64,000 nt of DNA from Clostridium sp. UBA4108 (GCA_002381695.1 DFXM01000020.1:1-64000), one strand, 5' to 3'; positions 24,767 through 34,075 are shown, counted from the first letter of the stretch. A program made the numbers and translations. The notes: generated from the letters alone by a model not told the origin.

Positions 24767-26161
24767 GTGGATGCTTATTTACTTTTAGATTTTGGTAGTA
24801 CTTATACAAAATTGACAGCTATAGATATAGAAAATGAAGAGATATTAGCTACAGCTAAGGATATAACTACTATAGAAGATGACATTATGACAGGTTTTAA
24901 TAGGGCCTATGAAAATCTCATGAGTCAGTTAAAAGATAAAGATGTTAATTTTACAAAGAAATTGGCTTGTTCATCAGCGGCTGGTGGCTTAAAAATGATT
25001 GCTATAGGACTTGTACCTGAACTTACTGCAGAAGCAGCAAAAAGAGCAGCATTAGGCGCAGGTGCTAGAGTATTAAAGGTTTATAGCTACGAGCTAACTA
25101 AAGATGAGATAGAAGAGATTAAAAATTCAAACTTAGATATTATATTACTAGCAGGTGGAACTAACGGCGGAAATAAACAATGTATTTTACATAATGCTAA
25201 TATGATTATTGAAGGCGAAATTAAAGTTCCAATAGTGGTGGCTGGTAACAAAGGTGCCAATGATGAGATAAGAAAACTTTTCACAGATGCAGGATTATAC
25301 TTTAGTATAACAGAAAATGTTATGCCAACTTTAAATACTTTAAATGTTGAGCCTGCTAGAGAAGAGATAAGAAAGGTTTTCATGGATAAGATTACGGATG
25401 CAAAAGGTCTTTCAAATGCTGAAAACTTCATAAATGGAATATTGATGCCAACTCCAGCAGCAGTTCTAAAAGCTGCAAGAGTACTAGGAGAAGGTAGTGA
25501 TGAAGAAGAAGGATTAGGCGATTTAGTAATAGTAGATATAGGGGGAGCCACAACAGATGTACATTCTATAGCATATGGAGAACCAACAAAACCTGGAGTT
25601 AATATGAAGGGGTTGGAGGAACCATTTGCAAAGAGAACTGTTGAGGGTGATCTTGGAATGAGATATTCGGCAGTATCGCTTTGGGAGGCTGCAGGATCAA
25701 GAAAAATGAGATACTATCTAAATGATAAAGAAAGAAATGTTAATATAGAGGGAAAATGTAAATATAGAAATGAGAATATTAAGATAATTCCATCAGACAA
25801 AGAAGAAATAGAATTTGATGAAGCTATGGCAAAGGTTGCTACGGAGTTATCAATGGAAAGACACTGTGGGACTATAGAAAGTGTATATACTCCTATGGGA
25901 GTTGTTTATAATCAACTAGGCAAAGATTTAATGGAAGTTAAATATATGATAGGTACTGGAGGAGTGTTAGTGCATAGTAATAATCCAGGAAGTATATTAG
26001 AGGCAGGGATCTTTAATAGTGAAAATCCAGTATCATTAAAACCAACAAAACCAAAATATTTATTAGATAAAACTTATATATTATCAGCCATGGGATTATT
26101 AGCTTATGACTATCCAGATAAGGCTGTAAGAATTATGAAAAAATATTTAGTGGAAGTGTAA
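24767..26161 (+). CDS. glmL: GlmL/MutL protein of the glutamate mutase operon (ASKHA ATPase)
   Basis: 464 residues from GTG 24767, with GGAG eight bases upstream; a GTG at 24758 lacks a site. LLLDFGSTYTKLTAID is the phosphate-1 motif and VDIGGATTDVHS the phosphate-2 motif of the actin/Hsp70 ATPase superfamily. The gene always lies between the two mutase subunit genes. Its function is not firmly settled; by analogy to reactivating factors of other B12 enzymes it may exchange damaged cobalamin. It is unrelated to DNA-repair MutL. Confidence 0.93.
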   Translation: MDAYLLLDFGSTYTKLTAIDIENEEILATAKDITTIEDDIMTGFNRAYENLMSQLKDKDVNFTKKLACSSAAGGLKMIAIGLVPELTAEAAKRAALGAGARVLKVYSYELTKDEIEEIKNSNLDIILLAGGTNGGNKQCILHNANMIIEGEIKVPIVVAGNKGANDEIRKLFTDAGLYFSITENVMPTLNTLNVEPAREEIRKVFMDKITDAKGLSNAENFINGILMPTPAAVLKAARVLGEGSDEEEGLGDLVIVDIGGATTDVHSIAYGEPTKPGVNMKGLEEPFAKRTVEGDLGMRYSAVSLWEAAGSRKMRYYLNDKERNVNIEGKCKYRNENIKIIPSDKEEIEFDEAMAKVATELSMERHCGTIESVYTPMGVVYNQLGKDLMEVKYMIGTGGVLVHSNNPGSILEAGIFNSENPVSLKPTKPKYLLDKTYILSAMGLLAYDYPDKAVRIMKKYLVEV

Positions 26162-26181
26162 ATCACTAGGAGGTAAATAGA

Positions 26182-27633
26182 GTGGAACTTAAAAACAAGA
26201 AATGGACTGAAGAAGAGTTTTTTAAGGTAAGAGAAGAGGTTTTAGCACAATGGCCTACAGGTAATGAGGTGAACTTACAGGAGGCTATAGATTACAACAA
26301 AAACATTCCAGATCATAAGAATTTTGCTAAAAAGTTAGTTGCAGCAAAGGAAGCTGGAATAACACTAGCACAACCAAGAGCAGGAGTTGCACTAATAGAT
26401 AAACATATTGAGTTACTAAACTTTCTAGATAAAGAAGGTGGAGCTGATTTATTACCATCAACAATAGATAGTTATACAAGACAAAATAGATATGAAGAAT
26501 GTGAGATTGGTATAAAGGAAAGCATAGGTGCAGGCAGATCACTTCTTAATGGATTTCCAGGGGTTAACCACGGAGTAAAGGGCTGTAAGCGAGTACTAGA
26601 AGCTGTTAATTTACCATTGGAGTCAAGACATGGTACTCCAGATGGAAGATTATTAGCAGAGATAACTCATGCATCTGGATGGACTTCAAATGAGGGCGGT
26701 GGTATTTCATATAATATACCATACGCTAAAAATGTTACTTTAGAGAAAACAATACGTGATTGGCAATATTGTGATAGATTAGTTGGCTATTATGAAGAAC
26801 AAGGAATATCAATTAATAGAGAACCATTCGGACCATTAACAGGTACTTTAGTTCCACCAAGTATCTCAAATTCAGTAGCGATAATAGAAGCATTACTTGC
26901 AGCTGAACAAGGAGTTAAGAATATAACAGTTGGATATGGACAATGTGGTAATTTAGTTCAAGACGTTGCTGCAATAAGAGCTTTAGAGGAGCAATGTAGT
27001 GATTATTTAAGAGCTTATGGTTATTCAGATGTTTATTTAACAACAGTATTCCATCAATGGATGGGTGGGTTCCCAGCTGATGAAGCTAAAGCTTTTGGAG
27101 TTATATCCACAGGAGCTGCAGCAGCAGCATTAGCAGGAGCTACTAAGGTTATAGTTAAAACTCCACATGAGGCCATAGGTATACCAACAAAAGAAGCAAA
27201 TGCTCAAGGTATAAAAGCTACAAAAATGACACTAAATTTACTAAGAGGACAAAAGATGCATATGTCAGATGAGCTAAGAACTGAAATTACAATAATTAAA
27301 GCAGAGACAAGATGCATAATAGATAAATTATATGAAGTAGGAAAAGGCGATTTAGCTGTGGGAACAGTTAAGGGCTTCGAAATGGGACTTATAGATGTTC
27401 CGTTTGCACCAAGCAAATATAATGCTGGAAAAATGATGCCTGCAAGAGATAATAATGGTGCAGTAAGATACTTGAAATTTGGTAACTTACCATTTAATGC
27501 AGAGTTGAAAGCATTTAATATGAAGAAAATGGAAGAAAGAGGAAAATATGAAGGCCGTGAAGTTAGCTTCCAAATGACCGTAGATGATATATTTGCAGTT
27601 GGTAAAGGAAAGCTAGTAGGAAGACCTGAGTAA
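26182..27633 (+). CDS. glmE: glutamate mutase epsilon subunit
   Basis: 483 residues, GTG start after TAGGAGGT. It is the TIM-barrel substrate-binding subunit. The arginine claw that grips glutamate is in register with the C. cochlearium enzyme: Arg66 (AQPRAG), Arg100 (DSYTR) and Arg149 (LESRHG), and Glu171 (TSNEGG) is also present. Full length and conserved, so the enzyme should be active with the sigma subunit and adenosylcobalamin. This is the committed carbon-skeleton rearrangement of the methylaspartate pathway. Confidence 0.98.
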   Translation: MELKNKKWTEEEFFKVREEVLAQWPTGNEVNLQEAIDYNKNIPDHKNFAKKLVAAKEAGITLAQPRAGVALIDKHIELLNFLDKEGGADLLPSTIDSYTRQNRYEECEIGIKESIGAGRSLLNGFPGVNHGVKGCKRVLEAVNLPLESRHGTPDGRLLAEITHASGWTSNEGGGISYNIPYAKNVTLEKTIRDWQYCDRLVGYYEEQGISINREPFGPLTGTLVPPSISNSVAIIEALLAAEQGVKNITVGYGQCGNLVQDVAAIRALEEQCSDYLRAYGYSDVYLTTVFHQWMGGFPADEAKAFGVISTGAAAAALAGATKVIVKTPHEAIGIPTKEANAQGIKATKMTLNLLRGQKMHMSDELRTEITIIKAETRCIIDKLYEVGKGDLAVGTVKGFEMGLIDVPFAPSKYNAGKMMPARDNNGAVRYLKFGNLPFNAELKAFNMKKMEERGKYEGREVSFQMTVDDIFAVGKGKLVGRPE

Positions 27634-27676
27634 GAAGATACTTTTGAAAAAAATAAGAAAGCAAGGTGTATTAAGA

Positions 27677-28921
27677 ATGAAAATTATTGATGTGGTATGT
27701 TCAGCAGGAAGAACAGGTTTTTACTTTGATGATCAGAGAGCAATAAAAAAAGGCGCAGGTCATGATGGTTTTACATATGTAGGAGAACCAGTTACAGAAG
27801 GATTTACAGCTGTAAGACAAGCAGGAGAATCTATATCTGTAATGTTAGTTCTTGAAGATGGTCAAGTAGCTGTTGGAGATTGTGCAGCAGTTCAATATTC
27901 AGGAGCAGGTGGAAGAGATCCATTATTCTTAGCAAAAGATTTTATACCTGTTATAGAAAATGAAATTGCTCCAAAACTTATAGGAAGAGAACTAAATAAT
28001 TTTAAAACTTTAGCAGAAGAGTTCGATAAGATGACTGTGAATGGAAAAAGACTTCATACAGCTATTAGATATGGAGTAACTCAAGCTATATTAGATGGAG
28101 TTGCTAAAGCTAAAAAAGTAACTATGGCTGAAGTTGTTAAAGAAGAATATAATACAGGAGTAGAAATTAAAAGAATTCCTATATTTACACAATCAGGCGA
28201 TGACAGATATGATAATGCTGATAAAATGATAATCAAAGGTGCTGATGTAATGCCACACGCACTAATAAATCATGTTACTGATAAACTTGGTAATAATGGG
28301 GAAAAACTAAGACAGTATGTTAAATGGTTAAGTGATAGAGTACTTCAACTTAGAACTAGTGAAGACTATAACCCTATATTTCACATAGATGTTTATGGAA
28401 CTATAGGAATTGCATTTAATTACGATACAAAGGCAATGGCAGACTATATTAAAACTTTAGAAGAAGCAGCTAAACCATTCAAATTAAGAATTGAAGGACC
28501 AATGGATGTTGAGCATAGAGAAAAACAAATGGAAGCATTAAGAGATTTGACAGCTGAGCTTGACAATAGAGGAATAAATGTTGAATTAGTTGCAGACGAA
28601 TGGTGCAACACTTATGATGATGTTGCATTCTTTGCTGATAATAAATCAGGTCATATGCTTCAAATAAAAACTCCAGACCTTGGAGGAGTAAACAATATAA
28701 TTGAAGCTATATTATATTGTAAGAGAAAAGGTGTAGGCGCTTATTGCGGAGGAACATGTAACGAAACAAATAGATCTGCAGAGGTATGCACAAATATAGC
28801 TATAGCTTGTGGAGCTGATCAATGCTTAGCAAAACCAGGAATGGGTGTTGATGAAGGTTACATGATAGTAAATAATGAAATGAATAGGGTAATTGCCTTA
28901 GTAAATAGAAGAAATAAATAA
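27677..28921 (+). CDS. mal: methylaspartate ammonia-lyase
   Basis: 414 residues from ATG 27677, preceded by AAGGTG; the upstream in-frame ATG codon (27644) would add residues absent from the family. It deaminates 3-methylaspartate to mesaconate. The enolase-superfamily ligands and catalytic residues are visible: His in MPHALINH, Asp in FHIDVYGT, Glu in RIEGPMD, Asp in VADEWCN and the catalytic Lys in QIKTPDLGG. The order sigma-GlmL-epsilon-lyase matches C. tetanomorphum. A terminator closes the operon. Confidence 0.98.
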   Translation: MKIIDVVCSAGRTGFYFDDQRAIKKGAGHDGFTYVGEPVTEGFTAVRQAGESISVMLVLEDGQVAVGDCAAVQYSGAGGRDPLFLAKDFIPVIENEIAPKLIGRELNNFKTLAEEFDKMTVNGKRLHTAIRYGVTQAILDGVAKAKKVTMAEVVKEEYNTGVEIKRIPIFTQSGDDRYDNADKMIIKGADVMPHALINHVTDKLGNNGEKLRQYVKWLSDRVLQLRTSEDYNPIFHIDVYGTIGIAFNYDTKAMADYIKTLEEAAKPFKLRIEGPMDVEHREKQMEALRDLTAELDNRGINVELVADEWCNTYDDVAFFADNKSGHMLQIKTPDLGGVNNIIEAILYCKRKGVGAYCGGTCNETNRSAEVCTNIAIACGADQCLAKPGMGVDEGYMIVNNEMNRVIALVNRRNK

Positions 28922-28936
28922 TACACTAAATATATT

Positions 28937-28968
28937 AAAAAGGCGGTTTAATTAAACTGCCTTTTTAT
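28937..28968 (+). terminator. terminator of the glutamate mutase operon
   Basis: AAAAGGCGGTTT pairs with AAACTGCCTTTT (one G-U) around AATT, then T-rich sequence follows. It separates the mutase/lyase unit from the hydratase/lyase unit. Confidence 0.92.
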
Positions 28969-29051
28969 ATTTAATATTTCCTTAATAATAAATCACTTTG
29001 CAATAAAGAATTAAACATATCAAGTGAAAAATGGAATTAATATTTTTAGCA

Positions 29052-29085
29052 TTTACATTGCTGTAAAATGGGGTAATAATATTAT
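29052..29085 (+). promoter_or_regulatory. promoter region of the mesaconase-citramalate lyase operon with inverted repeat
   Basis: TTTACA (29052-29057) and TGTAAA (29062-29067) are perfect inverted arms around TTGC. The same bases offer -35 elements: TTTACA with TAATAA at 29074, or TTGCTG (29058) with TATTAT (29080-29085), each with 16-bp spacing. A regulator bound here would block the -35 region. Which pair is used, and which protein binds, is unknown. Confidence 0.5.
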
Positions 29086-29142
29086 TAAGTAAAATAAATT
29101 AGGAAAAGTTAAGAATTAAAATATGAAAGGGGTATAGTTAAT

Positions 29143-29985
29143 ATGAGAGAAATTCAAGTGTCAAAGATCACAGATACAATAAAGAAACTATGTATAGATG
29201 CTAACTACTATTTAGGTAGCGATATTAAGAATAGATTAGTTAATGCTAAGAAAAATGAGGATTGGACCATAGCTCAAGGAATATTAGATAAAATTATAGT
29301 TAATGCAGATATAGCTAAGAATGAAGATATGCCAATGTGTCAAGATACAGGGGTTGCTTGTGTATTTTTAGAAATAGGTCAAGATGTTCACATAGTTGGT
29401 GGAAATTTAGAAGAGGCTATAAATGAAGGAGTAAGAAGAGGTTATGAAGAAGGTTATTTAAGGAAATCAGTGGTTAAAGACCCTCTAGATAGAGTTAATA
29501 CAAAAGATAATACACCGGCTATGATATATTATGATATGGTTTCAGGAGACAAATTAAAGATTACAGTAGCGCCTAAAGGCTTTGGATCGGAAAACATGAG
29601 CCAATTAAAAATGTTAAAGCCTTCTGATGGAATAAATGGAGTAAAGGACTTTGTATTAAAGGTTGTTAAAGAGGCTGGGCCTAATCCATGTCCACCTATA
29701 ATTGTTGGAGTAGGAATTGGTGGTACCTTTGATAAGGCTGCGACTATTGCAAAAAAATCATTAATTAGGTCTATAGATATTAGGAACTCTAATGAATTCT
29801 ATGCCAAATTAGAAGAGGAATTGCTTGATGAAATAAATAAATTAGGTATAGGACCTCAAGGCTTCGGTGGAAGAACTACAGCTCTTGCAGTAAATATCGA
29901 AACATACCCAACTCATATTGCAGGATTACCTGTAGCTGTTAATATCAATTGTCATGCTACAAGACATGCCGAAGCAGAATTATAA
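29143..29985 (+). CDS. class I hydro-lyase alpha subunit (probable mesaconase)
   Basis: 280 residues of the two-subunit, oxygen-sensitive fumarase/tartrate dehydratase family. Cys66 (MPMCQDTG), Cys183 (PNPCPPI) and Cys270 (NINCHATR) are positioned to hold the 4Fe-4S cluster. Family members hydrate fumarate or mesaconate. Because it follows methylaspartate ammonia-lyase and precedes a CitDEF-type lyase, hydration of mesaconate to (S)-citramalate is the likely job. Fumarase activity may coexist. ATG follows GAAAGGGG. Confidence 0.9.
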   Translation: MREIQVSKITDTIKKLCIDANYYLGSDIKNRLVNAKKNEDWTIAQGILDKIIVNADIAKNEDMPMCQDTGVACVFLEIGQDVHIVGGNLEEAINEGVRRGYEEGYLRKSVVKDPLDRVNTKDNTPAMIYYDMVSGDKLKITVAPKGFGSENMSQLKMLKPSDGINGVKDFVLKVVKEAGPNPCPPIIVGVGIGGTFDKAATIAKKSLIRSIDIRNSNEFYAKLEEELLDEINKLGIGPQGFGGRTTALAVNIETYPTHIAGLPVAVNINCHATRHAEAEL

Positions 29986-30002
29986 TTAAGGGGGAATAGG
30001 TT

Positions 30003-30560
30003 ATGGAAAAGAGAATAACTACACCGCTTACAGAGGAAAAAGTAAAAAGCTTAAATGCTGGAGATAGTGTATTATTAACTGGAACTATATATACAGCTAG
30101 AGATGCGGCACATAAAAGATTAGTAGATCTGATAGAAAAGGGAGAAGAACTTCCTATAGATGTAAAGGATAGTGTTATATATTATGTTGGACCTACACCA
30201 GCAAAAGAAGGGATGGCAATAGGATCAGCAGGACCAACTACTAGTTATAGAATGGATGCCTATACTCCCCAGCTTTTAGAAAAAGGTTTAAAGGGTATGA
30301 TAGGAAAAGGATTAAGAAGTAGTGAAGTAGTAGAATCTATGAAGAAAAACACTGCTGTATATTTTGCAGCTATAGGTGGAGCTGCTGCACTAATAGGAAA
30401 ATGTGTAAAGAAAGCTGAAATAGTAACATATGAAGATTTAGGAGCAGAGGCTATAAGAAAACTAGAAGTTGAAGATTTACCAATAGTTGTAGTTATTGAT
30501 AGCGAAGGAAATAATCTTTATGAACTAGGAAGAGAAGCTTATTTAGGACAGAATAAATAA
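30003..30560 (+). CDS. class I hydro-lyase beta subunit (probable mesaconase)
   Basis: 185 residues, matching the separate beta subunit of class I fumarases. LTGTIYTARDAAHKRL, YYVGPTPA, GSAGPTTSYRMD and GKGLRS are the conserved substrate-site segments, and FAAIGGAAALIGK follows. ATG follows AAGGGGG. The alpha and beta genes are 17 nt apart and must form one enzyme. Substrate (mesaconate rather than fumarate) is assigned from pathway context only. Confidence 0.9.
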   Translation: MEKRITTPLTEEKVKSLNAGDSVLLTGTIYTARDAAHKRLVDLIEKGEELPIDVKDSVIYYVGPTPAKEGMAIGSAGPTTSYRMDAYTPQLLEKGLKGMIGKGLRSSEVVESMKKNTAVYFAAIGGAAALIGKCVKKAEIVTYEDLGAEAIRKLEVEDLPIVVVIDSEGNNLYELGREAYLGQNK

Positions 30561-30631
30561 AATACATTAGACAATGTAGCTAGGTATTTTTAAATGCACC
30601 TAAATGAAAAGTAAGTATAGAGGTGATATAA

Positions 30632-30895
30632 ATGGAAATAAATAAGATTTCAAAGGCTGGAACTATGGAATCAAATGATATATATATAGTAATTATGCCC
30701 AATGAAGTAGGGGGCATAAAATTAGAGCTTGAGAGCATTGTTATGAAACAATTTGAAGAAGATATTGAAAGAGTTATTATTACAACATTAGAAGAACTTG
30801 GAGTTAAGAATGCTATAATAAAAGCGCAAGATAAGGGAGCTCTTGATTATACAATTAAAGCAAGAGTAGAAACAGCAGTTAAGAGAGCAAACTAG
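30632..30895 (+). CDS. citD: citramalate/citrate lyase acyl carrier protein (gamma subunit)
   Basis: 87 residues. The conserved serine in KAGTMESNDIYIVI (near residue 14) is the attachment point of the phosphoribosyl-dephospho-CoA prosthetic group. The acetylated thiol on this carrier is exchanged for citramalyl (or citryl) during catalysis. It is a specialised acyl carrier unrelated to fatty-acid ACP. It precedes citE by 11 nt with GGAGGGG between them. Confidence 0.95.
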   Translation: MEINKISKAGTMESNDIYIVIMPNEVGGIKLELESIVMKQFEEDIERVIITTLEELGVKNAIIKAQDKGALDYTIKARVETAVKRAN

Positions 30896-30906
30896 GAGGG
30901 GTTAGT

Positions 30907-31776
30907 ATGAGATTGAGAAGAACTATGCTTTTTATGCCAGGTAATAACCCTGGAATGCTTCAAAATGCAGGAATTTTGGGCGCAGATTCCATAATTCTAG
31001 ATTTAGAAGATGCAGTTAGTCTTACAGAAAAGGATAGCGCTAGGATATTAGTAAGAGAAGCTATAAAAAATATAGATTATAGTAATGTAGAGGTAGTAGT
31101 TAGAGTTAATCCGCTTACTACCGAATTTGCACGTGAAGATATAGATGTGATTGCTAGGGTTAAACCGGATACATTAATGATTCCAAAAGCAACAGAGGAA
31201 GAGCTTATAGAGATTCACTCTATGTTAGATAAAATAGAAGCTGAAGAAGGCTTTAAAAAAGATAGTATAAAGTTAATACCCTTGGTAGAAAGTGCTTATG
31301 GTGTGGAAAATGTGTATAACATAATAAAGTCGTCTAAGAGAATTGTGGGTATTTTATTAGGTGGAGAAGATTTAACCTCAGATTTGGGAATTAAAAGGAC
31401 TAAAGTTGGAGAGGAAATCTTCTATGCAAGAAATAAGGTGGCTGTAGCTTGCAGAGCAATGAAGGTAGATGCTATAGATACACCATTTACGGATACTAAT
31501 GATTTTGAAGGCTTAGAAGCTGACACAAGAAAGGCTAAATCTCTTGGAATGACAGGTAAAGCATCAATTAATCCGAGACAGATAGACACTATACACTCAG
31601 TATATGCACCAACTAATGCAGAGATAGTACACGCACAGAGAGTTTTAGATGCTATGGAGCAAGCTAAAATCGAAGGTAAGGGAGTATTTTCTCTTGATGG
31701 TAAAATGGTGGATGCACCTATTATTAATAGAGCTAGAACTACCATAGACCTTGCTAGAATATTAGGACTTGTTTAA
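30907..31776 (+). CDS. citE: citramalyl/citryl-ACP lyase (beta subunit)
   Basis: 289 residues, a TIM barrel of the CitE/HpcH family. RRTMLFMPGNNPGML, DSIILDLEDAVS (acidic metal/CoA region), VRVNPLTTEFAREDI, KLIPLVESAYGV and LGGEDLTSDLG are visible. It cleaves the acyl-carrier-bound intermediate. If citramalate is the substrate it gives pyruvate and regenerates acetyl-ACP; with citrate it would give oxaloacetate. Gene context favours citramalate. Confidence 0.93.
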   Translation: MRLRRTMLFMPGNNPGMLQNAGILGADSIILDLEDAVSLTEKDSARILVREAIKNIDYSNVEVVVRVNPLTTEFAREDIDVIARVKPDTLMIPKATEEELIEIHSMLDKIEAEEGFKKDSIKLIPLVESAYGVENVYNIIKSSKRIVGILLGGEDLTSDLGIKRTKVGEEIFYARNKVAVACRAMKVDAIDTPFTDTNDFEGLEADTRKAKSLGMTGKASINPRQIDTIHSVYAPTNAEIVHAQRVLDAMEQAKIEGKGVFSLDGKMVDAPIINRARTTIDLARILGLV

Positions 31777-31800
31777 TAAGGTGATTTTGAGGTGATAAAG

Positions 31801-33339
31801 ATGAAAAATGTATTAGGAAGAGAAATCCCAGATTATATAGAGGGGTATGGTAAGGTAAAGCCATTTGACGGAGCTTTTGCTCATATGGAACCACAAAAGA
31901 AAGCTCAAGTTAGATTAAAACCTATTTCTCCACAGGAGAAAAAACTTGTGAACTCTATTTCAGATATATTAGATAGAATAAAACTTAAAGATGGTATGTG
32001 TATATCCTTTCATCATCATTTAAGGAATGGTGACTATGTACTTAATATGGTTGTTGAGGAGATTTATAAAAGAGGGATTAAGGATTTATCTATAGCGGCC
32101 AGCTCAATTTTCCCAACTCATGCACCAATAGTTAAGTATATAGAGAATGGAGCAATTACAAGATTATATGCTAACTATATATCAGGACCAGTAGCAAAGG
32201 CTATCTCTGAAGGAAAATTAAAAAATCCTGCTATAATGCATACTCATGGAGGAAGAGCTAGAGCTATTGAAAGTGGAGATTTGCATATAGACGTAGCTTT
32301 TATTGCTGCTCCATGTTGCGATAGTTATGGAAATATAAATGGACTTTATGGTAAATCAGCTTGTGGTGCACTAGGATATGCAGTATCTGATGCAGAATTT
32401 GCAGATACTGTGGTAGCTATTACTGATAATTTAGTACCATATCCAAACTGTCCTATAGAAATAAGCCAAGTGTATGTAGATTATGTAGTTAAAGTAGATT
32501 CCATAGGAGATCCAGCCGGAATAGTTTCTGGAACTACACAAATTACTAAGGATCCAATAGGACTTAAAATAGCAAAAGATGCATTAAAGGTTATGACAGC
32601 TTCAGGGCTTGTTAAAGAAGAAATGTCTTTCCAAACAGGTGCAGGTGGAATATCTCTAGCTGTAGCAGCTGAATTAAGAGAATTAATGAAGCAACAAAAT
32701 ATAAAGGGAAGCTTTGCATCAGGTGGAATAACAGGATATATTGTGGATATGTTTAGAGAAGGGCTATTCCAAAATCTATTTGATGTACAATGTTTTGATT
32801 TAAAAGCAGTAGAGTCTTATGCGTCTACTCATAAACACATGAGGATGTCAGCATCTATGTATGGAAATCCTCATAATAAGGGTGCAGTTGTAAATAACTT
32901 AGATATAGTTATATTAGGAGCTACAGAAATAGATACTGATTTTAATGTAAATGTAACTACAGGTTCAGATGGAACTATAATGGGAGGCTCAGGTGGACAT
33001 AGTGATACAGCGGCGGGAGCTAAACTTACTATAATAGTAACTAAACTTACAAAGGCTAGACTTCCAATTATAAAGGATAAGTTAACCACAGTAACTACAC
33101 CTGGTGAAACTATAGATGTAATAGTAACAGAGCGAGGTATAGCAGTGAATCCAAGAAGAAAAGATTTAATAGAAGTATTAAAAGCAGCAAAGTTAAATGT
33201 TTTAACAATAGAAGAATTGAAAGAGATTGCTGAAAAAATGACAGGAATTCCGAAAGCTATAGAACTATCTGATGAAGTAGTAGCAGTGGTAGAATATAGA
33301 GATGGGACAGTAATTGATGTTGTTAGAAGAACAATGTAG
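31801..33339 (+). CDS. citF: citramalate/citrate lyase alpha subunit (acyl-ACP transferase)
   Basis: 512 residues from ATG 31801, six bases after GAGGTGAT; a GTG three codons earlier (31792) also has an AAGGTG and cannot be excluded. GREIPDYIEGYGKVKPF opens the protein. The CoA-transferase-like fold includes GMCISFHHHLRNGDYVLN and FQTGAGGISLAVAAELRELM. It swaps acetyl for citramalyl on CitD. This is the final gene of the operon, followed by a terminator. Confidence 0.93.
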   Translation: MKNVLGREIPDYIEGYGKVKPFDGAFAHMEPQKKAQVRLKPISPQEKKLVNSISDILDRIKLKDGMCISFHHHLRNGDYVLNMVVEEIYKRGIKDLSIAASSIFPTHAPIVKYIENGAITRLYANYISGPVAKAISEGKLKNPAIMHTHGGRARAIESGDLHIDVAFIAAPCCDSYGNINGLYGKSACGALGYAVSDAEFADTVVAITDNLVPYPNCPIEISQVYVDYVVKVDSIGDPAGIVSGTTQITKDPIGLKIAKDALKVMTASGLVKEEMSFQTGAGGISLAVAAELRELMKQQNIKGSFASGGITGYIVDMFREGLFQNLFDVQCFDLKAVESYASTHKHMRMSASMYGNPHNKGAVVNNLDIVILGATEIDTDFNVNVTTGSDGTIMGGSGGHSDTAAGAKLTIIVTKLTKARLPIIKDKLTTVTTPGETIDVIVTERGIAVNPRRKDLIEVLKAAKLNVLTIEELKEIAEKMTGIPKAIELSDEVVAVVEYRDGTVIDVVRRTM

Positions 33340-33354
33340 ATATTGTTGAGGAAT

Positions 33355-33392
33355 AGGAATATACAAATTCTTTATTTGTATATTCCTTTTTG
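33355..33392 (+). terminator. terminator after citF
   Basis: AGGAATATACAAAT (33355-33368) pairs perfectly with ATTTGTATATTCCT (33374-33387), followed by TTTTTG. It lies between citF and the convergent small minus-strand gene. The T-run is only on the plus-strand side. Confidence 0.9.
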
Positions 33393-33412
33393 AATTATAT
33401 AAGAAAATTGGG

Positions 33413-33598
33413 CTAATGGTTATTATTGTTATTACTATTATTTTTGCTTTTTTTGCTAGCAATCCAGAACGCCAATATAACTAAAGGGATAAATATAAAC
33501 CAAGGAATGTTAATCGTGCTTTGGGTTATAAATGCAAGTAAAATTAGAAATACTACACCAAGAATACAGTACAAACAACCTCTTCCGAAAGTTTCCAT
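33413..33598 (-). CDS. small two-span membrane protein, unknown
   Basis: 61 residues starting METFGRGCLYCILG. The ATG at 33598 has GGAGGG about 9 nt upstream on the minus strand, which chooses it over an ATG seven codons earlier. Two hydrophobic stretches (about residues 9-27 and 30-45) are joined by a short polar turn. The tail SKKSKNNSNNNNNH is asparagine-rich. No family is recognised. The good start site and membrane-protein pattern argue that it is real. Confidence 0.65.
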   Translation of the reverse strand: METFGRGCLYCILGVVFLILLAFITQSTINIPWFIFIPLVILAFWIASKKSKNNSNNNNNH

Positions 33599-33950
33599 TA
33601 TATCTCTACCCTCCAACAAAATACTATTAATATTATTTTATAATATTTAAACATTATAGTGAATAAGTAGTAAAAATACTATTAATTTACATAAAGTGAT
33701 ATGTTTATCATATATTTAAAGTTATATAATACGTAATAAATAAAAATATTGATGAGAGTTTCAAGGAGTTTTTTCATATAATTTTATTAAATTAATATGA
33801 AGAAAAAACATGATAAAAAAATAGAAATGAAATTCAATAAACAACAAAAAATAACAAACAATTCATTGTATAATAAACACAAATTAAAATATTTTTTGAT
33901 TTTATGAAATTAATTAGCTATCTAGTTCTATTTTGGACCCCATCATATTA

Positions 33951-33987
33951 GGCCACTTGTTTATAAAGCAGGTGGTCTTTTATATTC
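33951..33987 (+). terminator. orphan terminator hairpin upstream of citC
   Basis: GGCCACTTG (33951-33959) pairs with CAGGTGGTC (33969-33977), then TTTTA. No open reading frame precedes it on this strand within 600 nt, and citF already has its own terminator. It could end a small RNA or act as an attenuator. The rest of 33599-33950 is very AT-rich and shows no gene I can support; a TATAAT at 33869-33874 has no good -35 partner. Confidence 0.6.
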
Positions 33988-33996
33988 AATTCATTA

Positions 33997-34028
33997 TTCT
34001 TTAATAAACTCTTAAAGAATTGTATAAT
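33997..34028 (+). promoter_or_regulatory. citC promoter with embedded inverted repeat
   Basis: TTTAAT (34000-34005) and TATAAT (34023-34028) are 17 bp apart; the -35 match is weak. TTCTTTAA (33997-34004) and TTAAAGAA (34012-34019) are perfect inverted arms with a 7-bp spacer, overlapping the -35 and spacer. A weak promoter overlapped by a palindrome suggests a regulated unit. Confidence 0.5.
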
Positions 34029-34075
34029 TATATAGAGTACAATATGTTAGTTAAGTATATTGAATTGGAGGGTTA

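Noticed and set aside
25087..25551. 154-residue minus-strand ORF
   Set aside because: Antisense to glmL; low-complexity Ser/Pro-rich translation typical of shadow frames.
24332..26161. DNA mismatch-repair genes mutS/mutL
   Set aside because: The names coincide, but the proteins have a cobalamin-binding motif and an ASKHA ATPase fold, not mismatch-repair domains.
33426..33650. 74-residue plus-strand ORF opposite the small membrane protein
   Set aside because: No ribosome binding site, whereas the minus-strand frame has one with good spacing and a sensible membrane-protein composition.
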